In this document: piece by piece, positions 36,744 to 45,533 of the stretch | Layout of the letters: each line of letters begins with the position of its first letter | How positions within the stretch are numbered: the stretch's first letter is position 1 | Assembly: GCA_027491215.1 (NCBI GenBank) | Contig: JAIXWP010000135.1 | Span: 24,698 to 88,697, forward strand | Length of the DNA: 64,000 nucleotides | Reading direction: 5' to 3' | Origin: Flavobacteriales bacterium | GTDB taxonomy: Bacteria; Bacteroidota; Bacteroidia; Flavobacteriales_D; Sanyastnellaceae | The notes under the pieces: generated by a model | The model's database searches: none | What the model was told of the DNA's origin: nothing | Seen by the model: the letters and a program-made list of their open reading frames with translations, nothing else | Program-made: the position numbers and the translations under genes

Positions 36744-37751
36744 TTAGAATCCTGTTACACCATTTACCGTGGTGTATTTCAAGACATAATTTTTATCTGG
36801 GTAAATGCGCTTAAATGCACTTTGCACCATCAATGTTGCTTCGTGGAAACCACAAAGAATCAACTTCAATTTTCCTGGATAGGTATTGATATCTCCAATA
36901 GCATAAATACCATCTACATTGGTGCTGTAGTCGAATGTATTTACTTCGATTGAATTCTTATCGATGTTCAATCCCCATTCAGAAAGTGGTCCAAGTTTCG
37001 GTGACAAACCGAAAAGTGGAAGCCAGTGATCTGTATTGATTTCAGAAGTACTTCCATCTTGCGCTTGCACCGTGATTGAAGCCAACTTATCTGTACCGTT
37101 CACACCTACTACTTCAGCATCTGTAAGAAGTGTAATCTTGCCGCTGTTCGACATATCGATTACTTTTTGTACTGAGTCTGGATGACCTCTAAAGCTCTTA
37201 GAGCGGTGAATTAATGTTACAGATTCTGCCACTCCAGAAGCGAGGAAAACCGACCAGTCGAGGGCAGAGTCTCCACCACCGCTGATCACTACATTTTTTC
37301 CTTTATAAAAATTAGGATCGCGCACGATATACTCGATGCCCTTGTCTTCAAAATCAGTGATATTTGAGATAGGCGGTTTGCGAGGTTCGAAGCTACCAAG
37401 ACCACCAGCAATAGCTACTACAGGAGCGATATGTTTCGTACCTCTTGAAGTAGTCACAATGAATTTTCCATCTTCTGTTTTCTCAAAAGATTCAGCTCTT
37501 TCGCCAAGGGTAAAACCTGGTTTGAAAGGTTCAGCTTGTTTCATCAAGTGATCGATGAGATCTCCTGCGAGAACTTCAGGAAATCCAGGAATATCGTAGA
37601 TGGGTTTCTTTGGATAAATTTCTGTCAATTGTCCACCTGCTTGTGGTAATGCGTCGATAAGGTGGCAACGTAATTTTAGAAGCCCTGCCTCAAACACCGT
37701 AAACAATCCACATGGACCAGCGCCGATGATGAGGATATCCGTTTCTATCAT
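36744..37751 (-). CDS. ferredoxin--NADP+ reductase (TrxR-like NAD(P)/FAD oxidoreductase)
   Basis: DILIIGAGPCGLFTVFEAGL, GGGDSALDWSVFLA, GIYAIGDINTYPGKLKLILCGFHEATLM. Confidence 0.93.
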   Translation of the reverse strand: MIETDILIIGAGPCGLFTVFEAGLLKLRCHLIDALPQAGGQLTEIYPKKPIYDIPGFPEVLAGDLIDHLMKQAEPFKPGFTLGERAESFEKTEDGKFIVTTSRGTKHIAPVVAIAGGLGSFEPRKPPISNITDFEDKGIEYIVRDPNFYKGKNVVISGGGDSALDWSVFLASGVAESVTLIHRSKSFRGHPDSVQKVIDMSNSGKITLLTDAEVVGVNGTDKLASITVQAQDGSTSEINTDHWLPLFGLSPKLGPLSEWGLNIDKNSIEVNTFDYSTNVDGIYAIGDINTYPGKLKLILCGFHEATLMVQSAFKRIYPDKNYVLKYTTVNGVTGF

Positions 37752-37856
37752 ATAATTTTTATTCTAAAATCTGAATGCAAAAGTAATGGAATCAAAGTCA
37801 TAGAGAGTTTGATTTTCGTCACGTGATAAACAAACAAATGCTAATTATGTTCGAAT

Positions 37857-38102
37857 TTAAGCGGGGTTCACAGCCTCTACCGCTTTGATTTCAGGCACTG
37901 CAGCTTTGATAGCGCCTTCCACCCCTGCTTTCATTGTCATGTGCGACATGCTGCAAGTAGTGCATGCGCCGTGCAATTCCACGCGAGCTGTAAGATCTTC
38001 TGTGACTTCTACCAAGGTAATACCACCTCCATCCGCTTCCAAGTAGGGGCGTATGAGATTGAGGGAGTCGTTTACCTTCTTATAAATTTCGTTGTTTGAC
38101 AT
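37857..38102 (-). CDS. NifU C-terminal domain (Nfu) Fe-S protein
   Basis: IRPYLEADGGGITLVEV...GACTTCSMSHMTMKAGVE. Confidence 0.94.
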   Translation of the reverse strand: MSNNEIYKKVNDSLNLIRPYLEADGGGITLVEVTEDLTARVELHGACTTCSMSHMTMKAGVEGAIKAAVPEIKAVEAVNPA

Positions 38103-38104
38103 GG

Positions 38105-39202
38105 CTATTGAGCTGCTTCAGGTTGAGCCTTTTTACGGAAAGGCAACATTCGCATTTCGCGTTCAAAGTTATTAAGGATTTCGTCTAAATGCTGCACAGC
38201 GGGTGTTCCTTCTTGTAATACTGCTGGACGCCCCGCATCGCCTGCCTCACGGATACTTTGAATAAGTGGTAAAGGACCTAAATAAGGCACATTCAATTCT
38301 TCAGCAAGGTGTTTTACACCATCACGACCGAAGAGAAAGTATTTGTTATCTGGGAGTTCGGCCGGAGTAAACCACGCCATATTTTCCACCATTCCGATGA
38401 TCGGAATATCGATTCCAGAGATAGCAAACATTCCCACTCCTTTACGCGCATCGGCTAAAGCTACTTCTTGCGGCGTGCTCACGATTACTGCTCCTGAGAT
38501 AGGCATTGCTTGTACAATGCTCAAATGGATATCTCCCGTTCCAGGAGGCAAGTCGAGCACCATGTAGTCCAATGGTCCCCAATTAGCATCATTGATCAAT
38601 TGATTCAATGCCTTGTTAGCCATAGCACCTCTCCAAACAATTGCTTGATTGACATCAGCAAAGAAGCCAATGGAAAGAATTTTCACCCCGTATTGTTCTA
38701 CAGGTTCGAGCAAGCTCTTACCATCCACATCTACCACTCGAGGTTTTTCGTGGACCACATCAAACATCGTAGGAGCTGATGGGCCGTAGATATCAGCATC
38801 TAGTAATCCCACTTTATATCCTCGGCGTGCAAGGCCTACAGCGAGATTTGAAGCCACTGTTGACTTACCAACTCCACCTTTTCCAGAAGCAACAGCGATG
38901 ATGTGTTTTACACCAGGAAGCACCTTGCGTAATTCGCCACTGCGCTCGTCGCCGCTGATCGGCAATACATCAATATCTACTTTGAATTCTTTACCGAGAA
39001 CGCGATGAATCGCGAATTCACATGCTTCCTTCATGCGCATTCTGCTATGCATAGCAGGATTGCTCACTTTTACTTCAAGGGAAATATGTTGACCTTCCGC
39101 CTTTACGATTTTCACTAGGTTCAACTGCACAATATCCTTCTTCAAATCTGGCTCTATCACATTGGATAGTGCGTCAAGAATCGCTTGTTTTGAAACGCTC
39201 AT
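38105..39202 (-). CDS. Mrp/NBP35-family Fe-S carrier ATPase
   Basis: ASGKGGVGKSTVASNLAVGLARRGYKVGLLDADIYGPSAPTMF; start placed at MSVSKQAILD. Confidence 0.94.
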   Translation of the reverse strand: MSVSKQAILDALSNVIEPDLKKDIVQLNLVKIVKAEGQHISLEVKVSNPAMHSRMRMKEACEFAIHRVLGKEFKVDIDVLPISGDERSGELRKVLPGVKHIIAVASGKGGVGKSTVASNLAVGLARRGYKVGLLDADIYGPSAPTMFDVVHEKPRVVDVDGKSLLEPVEQYGVKILSIGFFADVNQAIVWRGAMANKALNQLINDANWGPLDYMVLDLPPGTGDIHLSIVQAMPISGAVIVSTPQEVALADARKGVGMFAISGIDIPIIGMVENMAWFTPAELPDNKYFLFGRDGVKHLAEELNVPYLGPLPLIQSIREAGDAGRPAVLQEGTPAVQHLDEILNNFEREMRMLPFRKKAQPEAAQ

Positions 39203-39272
39203 ATTTGTTTTTTTCTTAAACCACACCGCGCAAAGTTATGCAAAACCACTAGGTGACGGTTATCTTCGCAGC

Positions 39273-39731
39273 ATGACAAACAATGACATTCTAAAAAAGT
39301 TGCGCTACATTTTCGACTATGGCGACGACGCGATGATCAAGATTTTCAGAGATGGAGGAATGTTGGTCACACGCGCAGAAGTGAGTGATTGGCTAAAGAA
39401 AGAAGAAGATCCGGCGTATAAAGAGTTGAAGGATGTGCAGTTTGCCACCTTTTTGAATGGATTCATCATAGCTCATCGCGGCCCCAAAGAAGGTCCGCAG
39501 CCCGCGGCGGAAGAGCGTTTGAACAATAATATTATTTTTAGAAAAATTAAGATTGCCCTCAGCTTAATCGATGAGGACATCATCGAAATATTGAAGTTGG
39601 CTGATTTCAAGATCAGCAAGCACGAGTTGAGTGCCTTCTTCCGCAACCCCTCCGCCCCACAATACCGCCCCTGCAAAGATCAGATCATGCGGAATTTCTT
39701 GATGGGGTTGCAGATTAAACATAAAGGGTAA
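39273..39731 (+). CDS. DUF1456 (YehS-like) protein
   Basis: MTNNDILKKLRYIFDYGDDAMIKIFRDGG...RDQIMRNFLMGLQIKHKG two DUF1456 repeats; start preceded by TATCTTCG. Confidence 0.9.
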   Translation: MTNNDILKKLRYIFDYGDDAMIKIFRDGGMLVTRAEVSDWLKKEEDPAYKELKDVQFATFLNGFIIAHRGPKEGPQPAAEERLNNNIIFRKIKIALSLIDEDIIEILKLADFKISKHELSAFFRNPSAPQYRPCKDQIMRNFLMGLQIKHKG

Positions 39732-40197
39732 TCGATTCTCGATTCAAAATTCGAAATTCCGCTTCGCTTATTCGAAATTCTGAAAAATTCTCGATTCTCG
39801 ATTCGCGATTTTCGATTCTCAAGGAGGTCGCTCCACGGATTGGGACCGCCCTTCGACTGCACTTCGCTGACGCTACGTTTCGCTCAGGGAACGAGGCGCG
39901 CCCAATAAATGGGAAAAAAGAAAAAAGTTGGGCACTTCGTGCCCAACTTTTTTCTTTTTTCCCATATAAGCGAGGCATTTCGTTCCCCGAGCGTAGCATT
40001 TAATTCAGCAAAGCGCAAATTAAATGCAGAGTCGAGGGCCGGTCCCATTCCGTGGAGTGAGCTCATTGAGATTTGAGAATCGAGAATTGTGATTCGCTCG
40101 CACTCAGGAACCATCCTTCGATACGCTCGCGACGCGAGCACTCAGGAACCGTCTCTAAAAAAATCCCCTATCCCCAAACCCCTAACTCCGAACTCAC
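39732..40197. repeat. composite intergenic repeat: heptad arrays, ~300-bp imperfect inverted repeat with perfect 27-bp core hairpin, REP-like direct repeats
   Basis: GATTCTC-type heptads 39733-39830; core IR 39909-39935/39939-39965; outer arms CTCCACGGATTGGGACCG / CGGTCCCATTCCGTGGAG; GCACTCAGGAACC repeated at ~40100 and ~40138; AWCCCCN heptads 40163-40197. Confidence 0.85.
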
Positions 40198-41120
40198 TCT
40201 CTAACTAGGTACTCCTGCTCTGTCTGACCTGGCGTAGCTGTTAGGATGGGATGTTTTATTCCTAGGACATGATAATCCATCAATGAACTGTAACCACTGC
40301 GGGAATGGACTTGCTTGGCGCCTTGGAGGTATGATGCTAACTGCTGATCATCGAGGTGGGAAACGAGTCGAACAGCTCCTTCACTTTTATCATACGACAA
40401 CTCCGGTGCGCCGCAGACTATCAGCGACGGACGTGAGGTGGCGTGGAATTGCGCTTTCATTTTTTCCAAAAAAATACTTCTACTAGGCTCCGGACCTGAT
40501 ACAATCGCCAGCTGTTCATAGGTGGTGTCGGGAATGATCTTCATCCCAGTAAACCGACTCAATGGCCCGATGTAACGTGCGTTTGAGGGAACATTTGAAT
40601 GTGACAATTTACCTCCTAAAGAGGTCGCTTCATCCTTGTAATCGGGTATCCAACATTCATCAAATCGCTCCAACCAAAACTTTATCTTACGATGCACAAA
40701 GCCTTCCACAATGCCAGGAACGATGGGGGCTGTTTGATGTGTGATGATAACCGAACGAACGTTCGGTAGATACAATCCATATCGATTATCGGAAATTACT
40801 TCATCAAAGCGATATAGTTCTTGTATTTTTTTTAGCCATTCATGCTCTCTCTTAATGGTCTTTAGGAGATGAGGAACTTGTAAAATCATTTTCCACCAAA
40901 AACTTCCACTTGAATTGTATTGAATGGCATAATCAGGTGGATCAGGTAAAAAATTTAATTGCGGAAAATACTGTTGCAACAAGGCTTTTGAGCGTGCATT
41001 GGATGCTAATACTACTTCATGCCCCTTGGCCAATTGTTGCCGAATGATTGGAATACAACGCGTGGCATGACCGAGTCCCCAGTCGAGCGGAACAATGAGT
41101 ATTCGCTTTGATTTCGCCAT
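40194..41120 (-). CDS. glycosyltransferase (GT28/MurG-like)
   Basis: VPLDWGLGHATRCIPIIRQQLAKGHEVVLASNARSKALL ... SRSGYSSLMDY. Confidence 0.85.
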   Translation of the reverse strand: MAKSKRILIVPLDWGLGHATRCIPIIRQQLAKGHEVVLASNARSKALLQQYFPQLNFLPDPPDYAIQYNSSGSFWWKMILQVPHLLKTIKREHEWLKKIQELYRFDEVISDNRYGLYLPNVRSVIITHQTAPIVPGIVEGFVHRKIKFWLERFDECWIPDYKDEATSLGGKLSHSNVPSNARYIGPLSRFTGMKIIPDTTYEQLAIVSGPEPSRSIFLEKMKAQFHATSRPSLIVCGAPELSYDKSEGAVRLVSHLDDQQLASYLQGAKQVHSRSGYSSLMDYHVLGIKHPILTATPGQTEQEYLVRE

Positions 41121-41164
41121 TTGTGGGGCAAGATAAGAGGAGTAGCGCTATTTTTGCCGCCGCT

Positions 41165-41851
41165 ATGGGAAAAGACAAACTCAAAAAGTGGGCGGAAAAC
41201 GAGCAATTCCATAATGTGCATCAACCGCCACTGATGGACGTAATCAAAAAAGGCCTCACCTACAACAAAGGAGAATGGCACGAAAAGGTATTTAAAAACA
41301 ATAACCCTATTGTGCTTGAACTTGGCTGTGGAAAAGGAGAATACACCGTTGGTCTTGCACGTCGTTTCCCTAACAAAAACTTTATCGGTATCGATGTAAA
41401 AGGACATCGCTTTCACAAGGGCGCTAAAGAAGCGATTCAAGAAGGTCTTCCAAATGTGGCGTTTCTTCGCACGCGCATCGAATTTATTGAAGCCTATTTT
41501 GGAAAAGATGAAGTATCTGAAATCTGGCTCACCTTCAGCGATCCTCAACCCCTTGATTATATCGGCAACCGCAGAATCACTTCGCCTTGGTACGTAGAAA
41601 AATACAAGAACTTTCTAAAGCCTCAAGCCATCATACATATCAAGCATGACAATCCTGGTATTTATGAAAAGGCGATGAAAGAACTTCCAAGCATCGGCTG
41701 CAATATAGAGGCGCACTCAGATGATGTATATGGTCCGTATCTTCACACAGTGGATGAAGAGATGCAAGACATCTTAAAGATCCGCACCTTCTATGAGCAA
41801 ATGTGGCTCAAAGAAAATCGAATCATCAAATACGTTAGAGCAAGAATATGA
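41165..41851 (+). CDS. trmB: tRNA (guanine-N7-)-methyltransferase
   Basis: NPIVLELGCGKGEYTVGLARRFPNKNFIGIDVKGHRFHKGAKEA...IWLTFSDPQP. Confidence 0.93.
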   Translation: MGKDKLKKWAENEQFHNVHQPPLMDVIKKGLTYNKGEWHEKVFKNNNPIVLELGCGKGEYTVGLARRFPNKNFIGIDVKGHRFHKGAKEAIQEGLPNVAFLRTRIEFIEAYFGKDEVSEIWLTFSDPQPLDYIGNRRITSPWYVEKYKNFLKPQAIIHIKHDNPGIYEKAMKELPSIGCNIEAHSDDVYGPYLHTVDEEMQDILKIRTFYEQMWLKENRIIKYVRARI

Positions 41852-42318
41852 TCACACCAGAAACAGACGAGCGATTTATGCGCATGGCCATCAAAGAGGC
41901 CCTGAATGCGCTTGATCTCGATGAAGTGCCTATTGGGTGCGTTATAGTTTGCGAGAATCAAATCATCGCTCGTGGTCATAATCTGGTAGAAAAACTGCAT
42001 GACTTTACCGCTCACGCAGAAATGCAAGCCTTCACTTCAGCTTCAGAATTTTTAGGTGGCAAATCATTGCATGATTGCACCTTGTACGTGACGCTAGAAC
42101 CATGCGTGATGTGCGCAGGAGCTTCTTATAATACACGCATCGGTAGAATCGTATTTGGTGCTTATGATCAAAAGAGAGGCTTTAGTAAATTCGGCAACCA
42201 TAGTGATAATGAGCAAGGCATTCTTCATCCAAAAACGGAAGTAAAAGGAGGAGTGCTTGAAACGGAGTGTGCGCAACTCCTCACCAACTTTTTTCAGAAC
42301 AAACGCAAGAGCTCATAG
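41848..42318 (+). CDS. tadA: nucleoside deaminase, TadA-like tRNA adenosine deaminase
   Basis: EVPIGCVIVCENQIIARGHNLVE...DFTAHAEMQA...TLYVTLEPCVMCAGA; 4-nt overlap with trmB. Confidence 0.9.
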   Translation: MITPETDERFMRMAIKEALNALDLDEVPIGCVIVCENQIIARGHNLVEKLHDFTAHAEMQAFTSASEFLGGKSLHDCTLYVTLEPCVMCAGASYNTRIGRIVFGAYDQKRGFSKFGNHSDNEQGILHPKTEVKGGVLETECAQLLTNFFQNKRKSS

Positions 42319-42526
42319 GCTTAGGTTGCAATTTTTTTGCAAAAAAATTCATTCTTTCTATTTCAACTCTATTCCGATTCAGGAAAATATTATACCCTGA
42401 TAATTGCTATTTGAGACTTTCAAAAGAGCTTTCTGTGTAAAAAAATTAACATTTGGAATCAGTTGCAAATTTTTCGTCATGAATGACAAATCAAAACACA
42501 CGAAGCGCTAAAACCCTTGATAGACG

Positions 42527-42538
42527 TGACTTTCGTCA
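42527..42538. promoter_or_regulatory. weaker candidate CRP/FNR-family operator
   Basis: GTGA-CTTTCG-TCAC (TGA-N6-TCA) 72 nt upstream of the 42610 start; no -7 box at the 58.5-nt spacing. Confidence 0.35.
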
Positions 42539-42609
42539 CATTTAGCCCCCAAACTTTTTTAGAAAAGGGGCCGTAACAAACCCTGAACACACACTAAAAA
42601 GTTCAGGCT

Positions 42610-43164
42610 ATGAGATACTTTATCCTATTACTCATCAGCGTTTGCACGCTTCATTCAAATGCACAACTTGATTTTCCAAAATGGTTGATGCCAGACACGC
42701 TAGGACAATATGTAGCAATTCACGGATTCATGTCTTTAGCAAAAGATTCGATGCCCACCGAAGGTGAAATCAGTATCGTTAAACATGGTGGTCAGGATAT
42801 GATCTATCGCTTTAGTTGTGATATTGATGGGCGCTTCGATGTATTCCTTCCCGCGAATGGTCACTATTCCGTGAAGTTTGAAAAGAAAGGACACATCATG
42901 AAAGTGATTGATGTCTTTACATCAAACGTTCCAAAGCGCGCATGGAAAAATACATTTGCACTCGATTTAAATGCTTACATGGAAGTGATGCCTCAAGGAT
43001 TTGATATATCTGTATCCCGCGTCCCATTTAATATTGCGAAGTACGACCAAGAAATGAAGTTCTTTGTTTTCGATGAGGAGTTTGAAAAACTCCGTCGTAT
43101 TTCTCTCGATAATGAAATTAAAAGATGTTTAGATATTCTTGCAGTAAGTAAACCTAAGATTTAA
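42610..43164 (+). CDS. secreted hypothetical protein
   Basis: 184 aa, signal peptide MRYFILLLISVCTLHSNAQ; beta-rich VFLPANGHYSVKFEKKGHIMKVIDV. Confidence 0.75.
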   Translation: MRYFILLLISVCTLHSNAQLDFPKWLMPDTLGQYVAIHGFMSLAKDSMPTEGEISIVKHGGQDMIYRFSCDIDGRFDVFLPANGHYSVKFEKKGHIMKVIDVFTSNVPKRAWKNTFALDLNAYMEVMPQGFDISVSRVPFNIAKYDQEMKFFVFDEEFEKLRRISLDNEIKRCLDILAVSKPKI

Positions 43165-44083
43165 AAACAAGATCGATTTTATCAGCTAATACAGATGACA
43201 ATTTGATATAAGACTCTATTGTCCATCCGGCAACATGAGGCGATAAGACAACATTATCGCGTTGCGCCAAACTTACAAACTCAGGGTGATTGAGATTAAT
43301 TTTTTCAAAAGAAGATTCTTCATACTCCAACACGTCTAGTCCAACTCCCGTTATCTCTCCTTGCACAATAGCGGCTTCTATAGCCGCTATTTGCACTACT
43401 CCACCTCTACTTGTATTCAGTAAAACGATCGGTTTTTTGAAACCATTCAGCCACGTTTCATTCACAAGATACTTGGTATCCTCTTTCAACGGAACATGCA
43501 AACTCACAATATCTGCTCGCTCGTAAATCTCTTGCATACTCGCTTGTGTAGCGTATTGATCACCGTAGTTTTCGAGGTACTTATCATAAGCCAATACGTG
43601 ACAATCAAATCCTGATAAGCGCTTTGCAAAAGCTTTTCCCATTACACCATAACCAATAATTGCAACAGTCTTTCCTTCGATTTCAAAACCTCTATTCGAT
43701 TCGCGATTCCATTGCATTTCTCGTACTTCTCTGTCTGCTTTTCTCAATTGATTTGCCAACATAAGTAACATACCCATCGCATGTTCTGCTACTGCCGTGC
43801 GGTTTCCCTCGGGGCTATTGAAAACGTGAATGCCTAAATCTTTGCAAGCTACAAGATCAATATTCTCTAAACCCGATCCAGAGCGTGCGATCCATTTTAG
43901 ATCTAATGCTTGCTCCAAAAATGCTCTATCCAAAGTGAAACGACTTCTGATAACGATACCATTCACGCCTTCGAGATGAAGGGCAGACTTTTCTGTTTTA
44001 TAATCATGAGAACAATTCCATCCCTTTGCAATCAATCGTTGTTCTAGGATTTCGTGAACTGAGTCAAGAAAAAGTACATTCAT
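43154..44083 (-). CDS. D-2-hydroxyacid dehydrogenase (phosphoglycerate dehydrogenase-like)
   Basis: NIDLVACKDLGIHVFNSPEGNRTAVAEHAMGMLL, VAIIGYGVMGKAFAKRL, LLNTSRGGVV. Confidence 0.92.
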   Translation of the reverse strand: MNVLFLDSVHEILEQRLIAKGWNCSHDYKTEKSALHLEGVNGIVIRSRFTLDRAFLEQALDLKWIARSGSGLENIDLVACKDLGIHVFNSPEGNRTAVAEHAMGMLLMLANQLRKADREVREMQWNRESNRGFEIEGKTVAIIGYGVMGKAFAKRLSGFDCHVLAYDKYLENYGDQYATQASMQEIYERADIVSLHVPLKEDTKYLVNETWLNGFKKPIVLLNTSRGGVVQIAAIEAAIVQGEITGVGLDVLEYEESSFEKINLNHPEFVSLAQRDNVVLSPHVAGWTIESYIKLSSVLADKIDLVFKS

Positions 44084-44095
44084 AATAATGTTGTC

Positions 44096-45457
44096 TTAGG
44101 ACAAATGAAGAATCCAATGTCCGATCGAAAAATAGATGATCAAGCCAAAGATATCGTTCAAGGTGGTGACGAAGGGTCCTGTAGCGAGTGCTGGATCGAT
44201 CTTGAATTTATTCAGAGTCATTGGAATCCACGTACCGAAGAAGCTTGCGAAAATGATCACACAGAAAAGTGCTATGCTCGCTGTAAGGCTCAAATGGTAG
44301 TCGATTTGAAACAGAAGGCTCACTCCGAAAATAATGGCAGAACAAATCGCACCATTCAAAAGTCCTACTCCCAATTCCTTCGCAAGTTTTTGAGGTAAGG
44401 TTTCATCAAGGGCGCTTTTATTCGCCAACGCTTTTACCACGAGTGCCGCAGATTGTACCCCTACATTTCCTCCCATCGCGGCGATGAGTGGCATAAATAC
44501 CGCCATATGGGGGTTTTCAGTTATATCAAACACACCAATGATATTCGCGCTCACCATCCCTCCCATCATACCGATCAATAGCCATGGCAAACGTGCACGC
44601 GTGAGCGTGACGATGCTATCGCCAGACTCTACGTCCTCAGAGATACCGCTTGCCATTTGATAGTCCTTGTCGGCCTCATCTTGGATGACATCGACAATAT
44701 CGTCAATCGTAATTCTTCCAAGAAGAATATCCGACTCATTGACAACAGGCAATGCGACCATGTCGTATTTCTTCATGATGTTGGCCACTTCCTCAGCGGG
44801 CGTAGTGTCCAATACCTTTCTTACCTTTTCATCTTTGTAAAGCTCGCGAATAGTGGTGCGCATACTTGCACTGGCGAAAATCATAGACTTCACGCTGAGG
44901 GTGCCTTTCAACACCTCTTTATCATCCACTACATAAATCGTATAAATGTGATCGAGATCTTCCGCTTGCTTTCGCATTTCGCGAATTGCTTGTGACACCG
45001 TCCAATTTTGATTGACCGCAACCATTTCCTTTCCCATCAAAGCACCTGCGGTGCCTTCATCATAATTGAGAAGGTCGATGATATCACTTGCTTGTTCTTC
45101 GTCCTCGATAAGCGCGATGACCTCTTCTAATTTTTCATCAGAAAGTTCAGAAAGGACGTCAGCGGCGTCATCGGAATCGATGCTACCGATAAGGTCTTCT
45201 GCGATTTCGCGGCTAGTAAGGCTTGAAAGGAGTTTTTCTCTGACATCTTCATCGAGCTCTAGCATTACGTCTGCTGCGCGCTCGTCGTCGAGAATTCGAT
45301 ATAAATAAACAGCCTCTTCCCTGCGCAGTTCATTGATGAGTTCACCAATATCTGCGGGGTGTAAATCTTTCGTTACTTCGTGAAGAGCGGTATCCTTGCC
45401 ATCAGCAATCCACTCACGAATCTCAGAGAGTAGCTCTTTTGTAAGATTCCATTGCAT
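44096..45457 (-). CDS. mgtE: magnesium transporter
   Basis: MgtE N domain, CBS pair, PWLLIGMMGGMVSANIIG...AAMGGNVGVQSAALVVKAL. Confidence 0.96.
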   Translation of the reverse strand: MQWNLTKELLSEIREWIADGKDTALHEVTKDLHPADIGELINELRREEAVYLYRILDDERAADVMLELDEDVREKLLSSLTSREIAEDLIGSIDSDDAADVLSELSDEKLEEVIALIEDEEQASDIIDLLNYDEGTAGALMGKEMVAVNQNWTVSQAIREMRKQAEDLDHIYTIYVVDDKEVLKGTLSVKSMIFASASMRTTIRELYKDEKVRKVLDTTPAEEVANIMKKYDMVALPVVNESDILLGRITIDDIVDVIQDEADKDYQMASGISEDVESGDSIVTLTRARLPWLLIGMMGGMVSANIIGVFDITENPHMAVFMPLIAAMGGNVGVQSAALVVKALANKSALDETLPQKLAKELGVGLLNGAICSAIIFGVSLLFQIDYHLSLTASIALFCVIIFASFFGTWIPMTLNKFKIDPALATGPFVTTLNDIFGLIIYFSIGHWILHLS

Positions 45458-45533
45458 AAGGGAACGGGACTATCCATTTGTGTTTATTATCCATGCAAAG
45501 GTAGGCCAAGGATTGATATATCAGGTTAAAATT

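Noticed and set aside
36411-36953. Antisense ORFs in the track such as 36681..36953 and other short reverse-frame ORFs (e.g. 366..560, 966..1238, 4016..4243)
   Set aside because: They lie fully antisense to well-supported genes, have atypical composition and lack recognisable domains.
39715-40141. Minus-strand ORFs 39715..39999 and 39884..40141
   Set aside because: They run through the heptad array and large palindrome; the translations (SRIENREFFRISN, FSFFPFIG) are repeat artefacts.
40740-40775. CCGAACGAACGTTCGG palindrome as an operator
   Set aside because: It lies within the coding sequence of the glycosyltransferase and shows no promoter association; likely codon-driven coincidence.
41012-41548. 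Minus-strand ORF of 178 aa overlapping trmB and the glycosyltransferase start
   Set aside because: It is antisense to clearly assigned trmB and has no domain.
41790-42300. Firm choice between TadA and guanine deaminase
   Set aside because: Motifs (HAEMQA, PCVMCAGA) favour TadA but cannot exclude a guanine deaminase by eye; labelled TadA-like with reduced confidence.
42527-42538. Including GTGACTTTCGTCAC as a full member of the 58.5-nt CRP/FNR regulon
   Set aside because: The dyad fits TGA-N6-TCA, but no TAnnTTTG-like box is found 58.5 nt downstream, so it is kept only as a weak site.
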